A DNA stretch of 64,000 bases, taken from NCBI GenBank assembly GCA_914767715.1, contig OU612067.1, forward strand, positions 16,185,001 to 16,249,000. Direction: 5' to 3'. Positions within the stretch are counted from its first letter, which is position 1. The number at the start of each line of letters is the position of its first letter. Positions 50,586-62,822 of this stretch are shown piece after piece. Position numbers and translations under genes: made by a program. The DNA comes from Membranipora membranacea (taxonomy: Eukaryota > Bryozoa > Gymnolaemata > Cheilostomatida > Membraniporidae). The notes below the pieces were generated by a model that did not search any database, had not been told where the DNA came from, and saw nothing but the letters and a program-made list of their open reading frames with translations.

Positions 50586-51890
50586 GAGCTTGCAATCAAT
50601 GTAAATAAATAAAACTCAATTGTTTGTCAACTCCCATAACACCAACCTTACTTCTTTATTGCCACCGAGCCTGCATTATCAGCTAGCCTGGATCATCTCT
50701 CACTCAAACAGGGCTGCAGTCTTTCAATCAGAATGAGCGATGCTTTAAAGAAAATCACTATCACATAGGTCAATGTTATTGCTCTCAGTCACTTGGCTTG
50801 GTCTTGGCCCAAACATTTCAAAAGGTAACATTAACAGAGACAGTGAAAACGAGAGGGCCACAGAGCAGAGATTTGCGCAGTATATTGCAGCTTGCCGGTG
50901 TGACTTAGCATTTTACATTTATATCTACACTTACTATGATTTGTAGATGAAGGTACAAACAGTACTATGCTTTGCATTAACACAAAAATCCTCTACAAAA
51001 TTATTAATTAATTTCTTGCATGCTTTAAGTATGACCTTGACCTATGTTACCCAAAAATCACAGTTTGATAAACAGACAAATAAATTGTTTCCTGTATACA
51101 GTGTGAAAGAACATCGTTCAAATAAATGTCTATTTTGGAATTTCCCAGTTTTGTTATGAGGCTGTTACTTCATGGTAACAGATTTGTTGCCATGGTAAGG
51201 AAGACACTGAAGCAAAGTGATCAGACTACTATCTAGTACAACTTTACTCTGACTGAACAGCAGGAGCTAGCTCAACATGACAGTTTGATGCTTAGATTTT
51301 GGCTGATCTAAAATTGCAAGACAAAACTTGACTCCTATTTTCAATTTAACATCAACTACCTATAAAGGTATGAGGTAAACTAGACTGGATAAAAGATAAC
51401 TTAGGGTAAGTTTGAAGAATAATACTACTATACTATGAAGTCTAACTTGCTTATTCTTTACTCACTGCCCTTTGGTTTTAGTTGCTCTACCATATATTCA
51501 AGTCTATTCAAACTCTAACCAATACATTGACAGCCAAGGGTAGTCATGTAGAGAGGGCAGAGCCTACTAATTTACATACAGACCCTAATTGTGTTTAATC
51601 CTCTCTGTGTCAGGAAAATGAGTCTGAACAAGCTAAGTTATTGTTAGTTATGGCTGGGAGTTCACCAAACAACCACCCTAATAGCTTTTATGAAACCAGG
51701 TTATTGTTCCCTTATAGTATTACTACGACAAAATTTCTTGCCAATGCCCAAAGGCTCATATTACACCCTTAGTTAGGGATTCTATATCTTACAATTATTC
51801 AATAACAGAGTTCTCCCATTATATTTTAGCTTAACACTGATGCAGATTTAATTTGGATATCTAACACTTATCTAAACAAGGCTGGAAACA

Positions 51891-52178
51891 ATGTTGCGAC
51901 CACTCGATGCCAAATTACATTATCGCATCCAGCAACAAACTGGTGAATACTTTGGTAAAGACTGTGGTAAATTGTCAGTTCCACAAGGACAAGGTGGAAA
52001 CAGCGGAACTATAAGGACTGCGCAAGATGTATACCCATGTATTATACCATACAAGGAAAGACAATTGACAGAATTGAATAAACCCTATGACACGCCACAT
52101 AAAGGAGATCGACCGATGCACGCTACCACTATGCAGTATAGACCAGTAAAGCCAGTACATACATCTGTCACTCGTTAT
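51891..52178 (+). CDS. 251-aa gene exon 1
   Basis: Residues 1-96, MLRPLDAKLHYRIQQQ to TSVTRY. Strong donor GTAAGT at 52179. Confidence 0.85.
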
Positions 52179-54792
52179 GTAAGTGCCGATAATGTTATCT
52201 CAGTGTACTAATAGATGCGAATAATGCTCTGCCACATTCTATAATATCACAGTGTAAGGATATATGGCGTGTGTAGCCACAACTTAAGGATATATCCTTA
52301 CTTTGTGATATTATCTTAATCGCTCAATGTATGGATTCGCATTATATGTAGAGTAAGTTTGTATCCACAAGAATCTGATCGACACATGACGACTAGAGTT
52401 TATTCTCACTAACAATGAGGCCTCTGTCTTGCAGGTGATGTTGTGTGGTAAAAAATATTATCATAAATATGCTAATTGAGCTGCTGGTAAACAATTAGTA
52501 GCACTTAATTTTTGCCGAGAATGAAAACATGATTTGGTGGTCCTAACAAAACTAAACTTTTTCTTGCATCTGTCCAAGTCTAGTCACCTATCTAAACTGG
52601 ATCCCAAAAATTGTTAGGAGTTAGGACTGTACCGGAGACTATAGATAATAGTCTCTGACTGTACTTCAAATATGTAGTGAATAACATATGAAATCTTTCT
52701 CACAATTGGTGCCTGTCATTATGAAGGTTTCGATTGTGTAATCTGCTAATATCAGTTGAGAAATTGGTCCAAGGGTTGTTCACCCATAACTAACCTCCCC
52801 AGGGGCTGGTCTAGATAATTGAGAAGCGACCCTACCCCCTGAGTGACATGATTTGTTGATAGCGATAGTTGATTTCACATTTAACGGCTGTGGAAACATT
52901 TCTCTTGTGTAGCTGAACTGCCCCCTCATCACTTATAATCTGATGAAAGTCAATTGATGCAATTGACCCTCCCTCTAAGAATACCACGGCATCTACGTGT
53001 GCCTTGCCTTCAAAGAAAAACCCCTATGATAGAGGTTTTTGAGAGGCTTTTCAGAACAATGCTTACTGTGAAACCTCCACGATAATATCTCAAACACCTT
53101 GGTGAAACTAGAAATGTACATAAATTCAGCTTTTCATCTAGACCGCTTTTTTCAAGCAGTGGTTGCTTGGAAAAATTCAAAGACTCAAATTAGACATTCT
53201 CTTTCGCCACTCGTTTGAAATATGATACTGAATTATGTTCGCAGGGTGTCAAACAATAAGAAAGTTGTTTTCCCACAGTGAATTTAAATACTTCAAAACC
53301 CTAAGCTGTCTGAGCTGCATCGGAGGCATTATTCTTGTTTGCTCAATCTTATTTACCAATCTAATCTGAGACAATATCTACAGTTGCGCAATTTTTTAAT
53401 CCCTCTATTCTATTTGTTAGGAGTATGGTGGAAGACCTGAATTGATGCCCAATAGACGACCTCATGCTGCCAGGTCAATGCATACATCACAGATTGTTCT
53501 CGGTAAAGAGCCAGGCTTTCAACGGAGCTCAACTTACAATGGGGAATTCAAAGATAAACATTCCAAAAAGGTAATGCGATCGCGATTTATGTAGGCACAG
53601 GTTACTTCTGATCAATGTTTTTTTTTTCAAAAAGATATAATGTAATGTGACCACTACATCTTCATGAAACTAAGCTAAAGGCAAAATAAAGCAACATCAT
53701 TTCACCTAAATAACTATTGAAATGGACTGGAATCCAAAACGGAACAGTATCCAGAAATGTAAAATAAGCCCAGCTGCAAATTATCTACTTCATTCCTGAT
53801 TTGTAATTCTGTTTGTGATTAAAATTTGAAAATGAGTTGTCCCATCATGTTGCAAAGATCAACAACTCCTTTAACAAGTTGAATACGCGTTTTCACCAAA
53901 CTAACTAAAATTTGGTTGTTTTGGCAGGGCACAACTCAATATAAGTATTGGAATGTTGTGACCATGTAATTCACCCCCCTTCAATTTGATAAAATATGTT
54001 TAATTGTTTTAGCACCACGAGATTTTACAGCCTATACTGGACAATAAGGATAGAAGTATAAACAGTGGTGATGTGCATCAGTCGATGAGGTCACAGTCAC
54101 ATACGAACTACTTCTCACAATATGGACTCTCTCACAACAAACTGGGTGCAATGTTAGATGTCAGCAAACCTAAACATGAGATTCCTCTGAATAGACCTCC
54201 ACCTCGCCATTACAATGTTCTGACAGGTAACTACATTGATATGAATTTATATATATGAATAATGAATATAATATATCAGTGGGTATCTAATAATGAAAAT
54301 GAAAACTTCTTCCCACTCTCTTCCAATCAAATGTTAAAGATCTCTAAGGCAATGATCATGTATTTCTATTATAATGAACTGCTTGTTTTCTAAAAATTCC
54401 AACAAATCTCACCCACGTAAACAGCTTACTGAGCTCTGAGAACAGCTAAACAGCGGTCAAAGTTGTGTATTAGTTCAGTGGTTCAATGTCACACTGCTCT
54501 TGTCAAAATTTAATAGTAGCAGAGGAAAGAGGAGATGCATCGTTTGCCTCCACCAAGTAAATCAGGTCCCTTCTAGAGAGGTGTAAAATAATTTCTTCGA
54601 TTGTGCAGAGTAAAAGCCGTAGTATCATTTCATATAGTTGTTGACCTCACAAGCCTACTGCTTATTTCTGTTATTTCGATATTTTTAGGAGAGGATATTG
54701 GGCCTTCTTGGAGTGCTCAGAATAAACGGACGTCTGGCAATCGTGTTCTATCCTCCGCCATGCAGAAGGAAGAAACATTTGCCTTCTGCTAG
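51891..54792 (+). CDS. Unrecognised 251-aa basic protein (4 exons)
   Basis: Complete gene. Exons 51891-52178, 53421-53570, 54013-54226, 54689-54792; introns phase 0, 0 and 1, all GT-AG. The ATG is preceded by an in-frame TAA 15 bases upstream. The protein is basic and rich in Pro, His, Ser, Tyr, Asn and Gln, with no signal peptide, membrane span or catalytic motif seen. Recurring short pieces include RPMHATTMQYRP, RSMHTSQIV, PNRRPH and NRPPPRHYN; it ends in ETFAFC. Short repeated Pro/Tyr/His motifs in a small basic protein are reminiscent of axonemal microtubule-inner proteins, but I cannot place it in a family and this is only a guess from composition. Confidence 0.85.
52242..52313. repeat. 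Hairpin in intron 1 of the 251-aa gene
   Basis: TAATATCACAGTGTAAGGAT..AT mirrored by AGGATATATCCTTACTTTGTGATATTA with a loop of about 20 bases; 63 bp after exon 1. Confidence 0.75.
53421..53570 (+). CDS. 251-aa gene exon 2
   Basis: Residues 97-146, EYGGRPELMPNRRPH to KDKHSKK. Acceptor TTTGTTAG ends at 53420; donor GTAATG at 53571. Confidence 0.85.
54013..54226 (+). CDS. 251-aa gene exon 3
   Basis: Residues 147-217 plus one base, HHEILQPILDN to HYNVLT. Donor GTAACT at 54227. Confidence 0.85.
54689..54792 (+). CDS. 251-aa gene exon 4
   Basis: Residues 218-251 and stop TAG; GEDIGPSWSAQNKR to ETFAFC. Acceptor ATTTTTAG ends at 54688. Confidence 0.82.
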
Positions 54793-57021
54793 ATTGATCC
54801 AACCTACAAGATTCTAACTGAGCTCATAGCAACGAATTGATTATTATTGACACCTGAGATGCTCAAAGTACACGAATAATACACATTCCGTTTCGCAATG
54901 TCAACACTCTGTCTCTGTTTGGTCTTGTCTTTCAGCCTATAGGGCATGCTGATGCATCTCCCATAATGCATTGTTCTGAACTTCCAGATAGGTCCAGTCA
55001 AATGACATGTGATGTGACATTGACCTGTTTACCTGGGGATTCCAGGTTGACATTGCATTGTGGGAGAATTGTCCCATTCAAATGTTTGCCCATTTTATAT
55101 AACATGCATTCGTCTTTAATCTTCAGTGATAGATCATCCAAAAATACCATGCGCATTAAAATAGTTATCATTCCAATCTTCAGGGCAAATTGCGCTACCT
55201 ACTATACTACATGAAACTGTTAGACTGCGCAGAAGTTTCTTGCCAAGAAACCATTATCATTTATTTTTTGATCAGTTGATCAATGTTATATTATCATTTC
55301 TGTACCTACAATATTGTGGAGAGGGTCTGATGTATATTTGATCGGTGTCGTAATAGTGTTGCAAACAGGTTCCTGAAAAGGATAATTATTGCACTAGGTG
55401 AGTATCTTTTATCAGATTATCAAATGATTTACGCTTGAATCACAAGCTGTTTGTTCAGCTTTTGGCTGACTATTTTTGTTTTAGATATTTGTTTATTTTT
55501 CTCAATTGCTCAAAAAATTCATTTCCACATGTTGGTGTCTCTTAGACGTCTAGATCCAATTTTTTGTTTTAGATTATGTTTCATTGTTACTAACAGCATA
55601 TAATAATACAGCTTTAATATAAATGTTCATAAATCCTCCATAAAAGAGCTCGGCCAATTGTAGTTGGAGACTTGGTTGGAAGACCTGGAGACCAACATAA
55701 AAACCTTTACAATTTAAATTGTGAAAATACATAGCTCTTCATTCATCACACAGGTTGATTTTTGTGATTCAAGGTTTTATTGGAGCTGCCGAGTCTCAGT
55801 TGTCAACAGTGTTGGAAATGAGTGGGAACTAGTGGGAACGGCTTTCCTACAAAGAAATATTTAATGGGAACTCTTAGAACACAATTCCCACTAAATTCTT
55901 TGCAGTGTGAAAATGTTTCTTTTTGACCACATTTTAATCATTATTATCAATCACACTATAAGAGATCTATATTGAGTCTTAATAAATGTTATGCTCAACC
56001 ACACTGATCACGTGATATACTATTGCATGTATATACTAATAGTGTAATCTCGAAATCAGTGTGATGCTCAACAGCATTGTTTGTATAATTTGACATAGAT
56101 ATTGCACACAAAAATCCCTGCGACTGCATTGCGGCCATTTGGCTGCTGTCGATCAAATGAGTAGAGTTCCAACAAACCAAAAAGTCCACTTAGACCACTG
56201 GATGTCTGTGGATAATGACCGGATGATTGGAACAGGGAGTTTGTCCTAAATTCTCTGGTTAGTAGTGTTGTCTGCACTATTAATAAACTGGAGGGTTGTT
56301 GCTCCTTACTCAATAGACAGCGGTAATATTATTTGTCTATCAAACTATCATGATATTATAATCAGTTATATTATAATTTGCCCATTTATAACTTTTTCAG
56401 ACCAAAGCCTGCAAAAAATTTTTTGGCACAAACAGCAGAGGTGCAAATAGAATCACCCTCAAATCAATGAACTAAACCTTAGTTCATTGCTCAAATACTT
56501 GCAGGTGTTGATGTTAGTCAATTGAGTTGATAACATATGTATAAATGCAAGTGGTGAAACCGGATTTGTTGTTCAATCTTAACAACCAAAATAACTGAAA
56601 TGAATACATCAATCAAGGATCTCTAGTTACTAGTAGGTGAACTCAGTCATTTATTGAATAAAACAACAAATTTTATTATTTATGTAATCTTCTACTACTT
56701 ATGAAGTTACTCATACTTATTCCTACTCTAGTTAAGACTTAAAGGACAGAAAGAAGAACAGCTTACTTCCTCAGTCTGCCTATGAATGAGAATCTAGGAA
56801 TATTGATTAAACATACATCATACATACATACAAGGACAAAATCTAAGCTCTATATCTATACCAGACCGACAGACATCCAACACACTGACTGTTTGAAAAC
56901 AAGAACATTGATGAACATTCCTTTTACTAGTAGTTAAGCTACTACTACTACTCACACTTATTACCTACCTTGATAGTTAATTTGTACCATAAAGACCTGT
57001 TCCCTGGAATCTTCTTCCACC

Positions 57022-57251
57022 ATGTCACTTAGGAGATATTGTATGAGATTGCTGCTGCAGCTACAACAGAATCAGCAGAAAACTACCTTTCGACTCAGTC
57101 ACCATCACCACACTCACAAAGCCCTACAAAGAATATATCCAGCAATTGCAGTCACACAAAATACTCTGATTGTCAAAATCAACTCACAAACATCATCAAT
57201 GCGAAACCCATATAGAGCTCATCAAAGAAGTAACTTCTCCTCTCAATCAAG
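57022..57251 (+). CDS. POLDIP2: POLDIP2 exon 1: presequence
   Basis: Residues 1-76 plus two bases; basic, Gln/His-rich, almost no acidic residues, typical of mitochondrial targeting. Donor GTAGGA at 57252. Confidence 0.9.
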
Positions 57252-60200
57252 GTAGGATGAGTGGTCCATTTTGAACTTGCTTTAAAAAATTCTTGAGATT
57301 AAGAACCGGCTTGGCCAGGCTAAGATTCTATTAGACTGATTTCACCACATTTCCAATCCCCACATTGAGGTACCATGATTAACGATGTATGACAACTCGT
57401 ATATTTATCAGAATTTTATAAATACTTATACTGTCACGATAACACCCGCTCTTGTAACTTGCAGACTTATTGAGGTTGGAGTATTACAGACACCTAAGAA
57501 ACAAGGGAAATATGAAGCAGGACAGGTAAGCATATAACTTACTTATGAGCACTTCAGTATAATATAGTAATATGTTGTGTTATTTCTCTCTCTCTCTCTC
57601 TTTACGTTTGCAAACATTCCCTGGGCTGATGTTATTGGCACTCATTACCAACCACACTACCATTAATGTGGAATGTGGTTGATAATGAAATCCCACTACC
57701 ATCAACCCAAGCAGTATTTGTGCACGCTAACATTGTTTGACCTTCTTCTGTAACAGCAAATCTTCAAAGGTCATGATCGTAACGTTGGGACACCTAGGTT
57801 GTTTATGAACCTTTAAAGCTATAGCAGCGCTTTTGGGATTGTCATATTTGCTTGGGTTAAAAAATATTGCAAATCACATGCCAGTTATCATATTTTTCAA
57901 ATATTTTCCCCTACATCAGGGCACCATGATCTGAAATTTTAGTATTTCATGCATATTTTTAGGTTATAGAGCGATAAAGAGGAGACGACCTTAGTGGTTG
58001 AGAAAAGTTGAGAAGAATTTTCATTTTTGTAAAGCTAATGATTTCAGCTGTGTCAATATGCTATTGAAAAGGCCGCCATGGTGCTCTTAATACAACTGAG
58101 ACCTTCAAAATGATACCAAATATGGCTAGGCGCAATTTTAGCTTTAAGTTATGCTGGTTACCTTAAAAGTATCTCATGAATAATTCTTACATGTTAATGC
58201 TTACTCTGTATTTCAGTTGTTCTTACACCAAGTTTTTGGATATAGAGGAGTGATACTATTCCCATGGGTAGTCAAGGTTTATGACAGAGATGATACAAAG
58301 TAAGTGAAAACTTCTTTTGACCAATGATGCTTAAGTGTTAGCTTGTCAAGACAGGCTAGTGTTAGTTTGTGCTAAAGATAGCTTTTGTAGTAGGTAATGT
58401 GGAGAAACAAGAGTTGCTATTTTCCTAGTTCTACTGGTTATGTCCATAACAGCAAAAAATTTACATTAACAAAGAACTAAAACAAAGTGACTTATGAGTT
58501 TCCAATTGTCAAACAATGAAACAGCTGTCTTGCTTCCTTCCCTTTGTTGCCTCCCACCCTTTGATCACGGTGATGACTTCTTTATCTATTTAGATCTCTA
58601 TCTTACCCAAGTGGGAGACACGGACGAGATGTGGTAGGTAAAGATCAGACTTACTACCAGGTGCTGATGGACAATAGAGATTGTCCATATATAGTAAGTA
58701 ATATTCTGTTGTGTTTGATATTCTAGTACATGATTTATTTATTGACTTATGTTCCTCATTGTCAAGACTTTTCAATCCCTGTTTCCTTCAGTGCTAGGGT
58801 TATGGCTGAGATGTGGTAAGGGTAGGCTGGTTGCAGAAAGAAAATAAAAAAAATATTGCTGCTTAACTTCCATGCTAAGTTTTGATATACAAAGATTTCA
58901 ACATTGTGATATGATTAATCCAAGTATAGCTCAATCAGCCAGTTCATTATGTCAATGTCTTGGCGATACTGACTTGTTAATGTTCAGTGCTGCTATCATT
59001 GAATGAAGTCTATGCCTTACTTATTTGCTCTAATGGACTATTTATGCCTTACTATTATTTATTCAACTAAATTTTTAGCATATACTATAAAAAAGTTAAA
59101 AGTTTGTGTATTGAATATATGCTATGTACTGTTTTATACAGGCAGGACAGATGCCGGATAGTGAGGGTATTAACTCTCCTATTGCCGGTCTGGACTACGT
59201 ATCACATGACGATATAGTACCTTATAACAGCAGCGAGCCTGAACCAATAAAACACGATCTCTTCTCTAACTTCTTCAGCCACGACTCTGCTTCAGGTAGT
59301 AGTAACCAGCTCTTTTTCATGTCAGCTTATTCTAATATTATGATTTCCATCATTATGTTTATGCTTCAAGACTGCCCAAAGACCAATTCATGTTATAGCC
59401 AGGCAGTTTCTTATGATAATGTTTTGTCACATTTGCATGGTAAGGAAGTTCTATAAAAGAAACAAGAACTTCTTGGAAACTGTGACATCATAATGCAAAG
59501 AATGGGAGTTACCTTCCCTTATGGGAGGCACTTTTCCATCGTCAATATTTCATGCCAAATAGATAGAGCATTGAATTTTTTTTACCATGCACATCTGACT
59601 AAATATTATCATAAGTAACTGCCTGACTATAACGTGCATTAATCTTTGGGAAGTCTTTAACAGTATCAATACAGTCAAGGTTTCCTAAAATTATGTAATT
59701 CCGAAATTTCCGAAACGGGCGTAAGCGTGCGCGCTGTAATGATAACAACTAATTAAAGGACTTTCTGATCATTACTGATGTATTTTCAAATTACTGTGCT
59801 ACAGTCAAGTCAACACTACATATCGCCAATCAACGGAGCCCAAGCTCAGACGGCGATCAAACCATCGGATGAATGTGCATCCTTTTTTTCATTTCTTTGA
59901 GCTCATGATTGATTTTCTATAGAATTTTTATGGGTGGCTTCCAACTCTTGTTTACCAAGAATTGTACCTAATACACAGGGGCAAGCATTCCTTCTGGTGA
60001 AAACATCATGACAGTGCAATTCACCTCTGGGGAACACAAAAACTTGTTCTAATTAAGCAAGAGTTTTATGTGACATTAGAATGCATTGAGGTCTGGCTGA
60101 AGGGACCAATTTTCATGGTCTGAATTAATAGGAGTTCTGAATTATAAACTTTGAATTAACCTTGAATTAAGCTTACATTGTATCTTTATGAAAACCCTTT

Positions 60201-62822
60201 TTCTCGTCACATCTTTAATTCATTGATAACCAGTTGCTAACAAGACTCTTTGCTACAATAAATATGATACCAACTTTCTAGATTTAATTTATCCATTCAA
60301 TTTCTTCGCTTACATTTATAGAGCCTAGTCTGATAGCCGAAGACTCCTTACGAACTTGGCAGTCTAACAATCATGCTTGGTTAGAGATGAGTGAAGTGCA
60401 TCGTCAGACTACAAATGATATAAGAATCACAGTCACTCCCTTTTATTGGGGAATCAAGGTGAGATGTTACTGCGAGGCTGTACAAAACTTTTACCTTGTA
60501 CAAACAGTTAATATTATAATCACAGTGTCTTTGGAGGCAAACTGAGTAAAACCCCAGACTATCCACATACGCTATACTGACATTCAAACTGTGGCTAAAT
60601 TAAATCCAGAGATATATCCTACTGGGCATCAGGAAAAGGTGGATGTCGCATATAAAGTGAAGTAAGAATCACATTTTGTGATTATATATATGCTAAGCAT
60701 TGTGGGACTGAAATTTTTACCATGGCACCTTATTAGTATTTTAACACTAGTACCCTAGAGGAGTAATTAGAAGCGACAATTTAATTTAGCTAGTCTGAGG
60801 GTAACATGGTGTTAGCTGGCATTGAGTTTTGGCTAGCCCAAAGTGGGGTTTATATAAGGCAACGAGGGTGAGTAAATGTTAGCTAACTTTAAATTCAGTC
60901 TGTTTGAAATGGCTAACTTTTCTTCCCTCGAATACTTGACTCCTCTATGATTGTTATCTGGTATATGAAGATCTATCCTTACAATACTGCCAAAGCATCT
61001 TGATCACTAAATATACATGTCATCTATACTTGTAGGAGACACAGAGAAATCAGGTTTATTGGGTAAGTTGATGTTAGTGTCTGTTATATGAACGGCATAA
61101 GAGTTGTCTGATCAGAGATATCAGTAAGATGACTCCGATAAGCTCCCCTTCCCTTGTTCAAAACCATCCCTGTATGGATTAATGTACCTTTGGTTTTGCC
61201 GTAGCAATGAGTAACAACTGTTCATCATCGGTGGTATAATATAATTCATAATAAGGTAAAATTTACCCTCACTCACCTCTATGAGATTCACAGTATATCA
61301 GATCCATGAGAGCAAATAATTGCGAGTCTTGAGATCAGGGTGTGTCAATTCAAGGAGTTGTAGACCTCCTTGGTCAATTGGTCCTGTCAATTCTCAGAAT
61401 ATAAACGTGTGAACACACAAAAAGCACCAAGTAACCTTGAATAAACCTGAACTTATCATATATGTCCCGATAGTGACATAAATTCCCTAAATTTTAGGTT
61501 AATTTTGTATTACTTAGACTTGCAAATTCAGTCTTACAACTATATACTCATTATAAAACTAAATACTCAAATATATGTATTATATATACTGTATTATACC
61601 GATACTCATGGTGTTATAATTTACTTATATTACAGTGGAGATACTGTATAAGGTTAGAGAATTTGGGTAAGGAGAATGTACAGTTAAGAGAGAGATACTG
61701 GAGAATATTCAGCCTCAGCGGTACTTTAGAGACCGTACGAGGTCGAGGGGTTACTGGCAAGGTAAGCTATCACTGTACTCCATATTCATACTGTTGTCAC
61801 AGACTTATATTGTACACAGTAAACAATATAGAGTATCATTTGTCGAAAATTATAACCTAATCATAAGTCACTTATAGCAATGAAGTAAACTAATTGTTAT
61901 GGGTCTTACTAAGAAGAGGAATCTCATGTTTTGGAAATTTTGTTAGAATTCTCGACTGCTGTTGTTTACAAAGATTAAATTTACACATTTTTGTTGCTCT
62001 GCAAGCTGTGGGGTCTTCGGCTACATTATAGCGGAATACAAGAAAACTGTGTTGTTGCAAACTGTAATAATTCAATACCCCTGCCAATACAAGAAGTTCT
62101 TGTGATTTCTGAAGGAAGATCTCGGTGCACTGTATTTTTATTTTGAAATGGTGCAACAACAACAACTTGCATGATTGATAGATACACTTCTCAGTAACAC
62201 ATTTATGACAAATATTATGTTTTATATACCAGGAGCCAATACTAACACCAGAAGAGCCAGCATTTCAATATAGTAGTACAGTATCATTACAAGCTCCCAG
62301 TGGTCATATGTGGTATGTAGTTATTATATAACAACAGCAACAGTTAGCTTTTTCATAACTCCTACCCATCCCCTATCGATGTTGTTTCTACAAATTTAGC
62401 ACAGGCTAGATGATAACCATTATCAATTTGTGTTCTCCAGGAGGAGATAACTCTTATTTTAAACAGGGCACAGAATAGTGTCAGATGTTGTGTATAAAAA
62501 CCAATTTATGAGCTGAGAGCTGCTTTCTACACAATCCAAGGTTGCTAGACATTTCTAGACGTTGGGTCTTGGACGCAAAGGCCTTCCCGTCAAGCAATGT
62601 CTTGGGTAATTGAGCGAAGAGATTGTCGTGTTCTGTCCATCTAGTCCAAAATTGTCTGCTCATACATCATTTCACGTTATGTGTTGCGCATGTTAAATCT
62701 CTTTTCAGCGACAGCCTATCTGCTCATTTTACAGGGGTACTTTTAAGATGGAGAGAGCGGACGGGTCGTCGTTTGAGTGTAAGATTCCTCCATTTTCACT
62801 TGAGAGTAAGTCGGAGGAATGA
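57022..62822 (+). CDS. POLDIP2: DNA polymerase delta-interacting protein 2 (361 aa, 10 exons)
   Basis: Multifunctional adaptor, found mostly in mitochondria in mammals and reported to bind DNA polymerase delta p50, PCNA, PrimPol and the ClpXP machinery. Exons 57022-57251, 57465-57525, 58217-58299, 58594-58693, 59142-59295, 60322-60458, 61036-61062, 61636-61761, 62233-62312, 62735-62822; they join in frame to 361 residues (human about 368). Order: Arg-rich presequence (MSLRRYCMRLLL), GVLQTPKKQGKYEAGQ, YccV-like domain (about 98-205, with FGYRGVILFPW, TYYQVL and GLDYVSHDDI), then ApaG/DUF525 domain (about 235-355, with RYWRIFSLSGTLETVRGRGV and FQYSSTVSLQAPSGHMWGTF). The ATG sits in the favourable context CCACC. 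The ApaG half is the most conserved. An identity error is very unlikely. Confidence 0.97.
57465..57525 (+). CDS. POLDIP2: POLDIP2 exon 2
   Basis: Residues 77-97 with PKKQGKYEAGQ, a conserved family stretch. Donor GTAAGC at 57526. Confidence 0.95.
57647..57693. repeat. Short hairpin in POLDIP2 intron 2
   Basis: CATTACCAACCACACTACC..ATTA pairs with TAATGTGGAATGTGGTTGAT..AATG with almost no loop. A CCCACTACCA string nearby resembles the foldback at 35338. Confidence 0.6.
58217..58299 (+). CDS. POLDIP2: POLDIP2 exon 3: start of YccV-like domain
   Basis: Residues 98-124 with FGYRGVILFPW and VYDRD. Donor GTAAGT at 58300. Confidence 0.96.
58594..58693 (+). CDS. POLDIP2: POLDIP2 exon 4
   Basis: Residues 125-158 with TYYQVLMDNRDCPYI. 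Donor GTAAGT at 58694. Confidence 0.95.
59142..59295 (+). CDS. POLDIP2: POLDIP2 exon 5
   Basis: Residues 159-209 with GLDYVSHDDIVPY. Donor GTAGTA at 59296; a MITE lies 79 bp on. Confidence 0.95.
59375..59650. mobile_element. TA-type MITE, copy B (276 bp)
   Basis: CCCAAAGACCAATTCATGTT..AGCCAGGCAGTTTC at the left and, inverted, CCCAAAGATTAATGCACGTT at the right; shares the internal GTGACATCATAATGCA and GGGAGTTACCTTCCC with copy A in the same orientation. No TA flanks remain. Confidence 0.82.
60322..60458 (+). CDS. POLDIP2: POLDIP2 exon 6: domain linker and start of ApaG
   Basis: Residues 210-255 with EVHRQTTNDIRITVTPFYWG. Donor GTGAGA at 60459. Confidence 0.95.
61036..61062 (+). CDS. POLDIP2: POLDIP2 exon 7: 27-bp micro-exon
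   Basis: Nine residues ETQRNQVYW, aligning with the human EAQNSHVYW piece. Acceptor TTGTAG, donor GTAAGT; phase 0 on both sides, so skipping keeps the frame. Confidence 0.9.
61636..61761 (+). CDS. POLDIP2: POLDIP2 exon 8: ApaG core
   Basis: Residues 265-306 with WRYCIRLENL and RGRGVTGK, the Gly-rich ApaG signature. Donor GTAAGC at 61762. Confidence 0.97.
62233..62312 (+). CDS. POLDIP2: POLDIP2 exon 9
   Basis: Residues 307-332 with PAFQYSSTVSLQAPSGHM. Donor GTATGT at 62313. Confidence 0.97.
62735..62822 (+). CDS. POLDIP2: POLDIP2 exon 10
   Basis: Residues 333-361 and stop TGA, with IPPFSLESKSEE. Acceptor ATTTTACAG ends at 62734. Confidence 0.97.

Larger units (their letters stand above)
48360..51890. 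other. Head-to-head spacer between MRM1 and the 251-aa gene
   Basis: It must contain the promoters of both divergent genes; no clear TATA box or initiator could be assigned. No gene seen. Most of 49322-50585 is a nested inverted-repeat structure. Confidence 0.7.
52179..57021. other. Introns of the 251-aa gene and spacer to POLDIP2
   Basis: The introns at 52179-53420, 53571-54012 and 54227-54688 and the 2.2-kb spacer 54793-57021 show no further gene. The spacer contains the POLDIP2 promoter region; no core element could be fixed. An AATAAA at 55981-55986 is the first downstream of the 251-aa gene but is distant. Confidence 0.65.
57252..62734. other. POLDIP2 introns of over 300 bases
   Basis: The introns at 57526-58216, 58694-59141, 59296-60321, 60459-61035, 61063-61635, 61762-62232 and 62313-62734 hold no other gene. 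Seen in them: a CT run and a foldback (57647-57693), and the MITE copy at 59375-59650. Confidence 0.75.
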
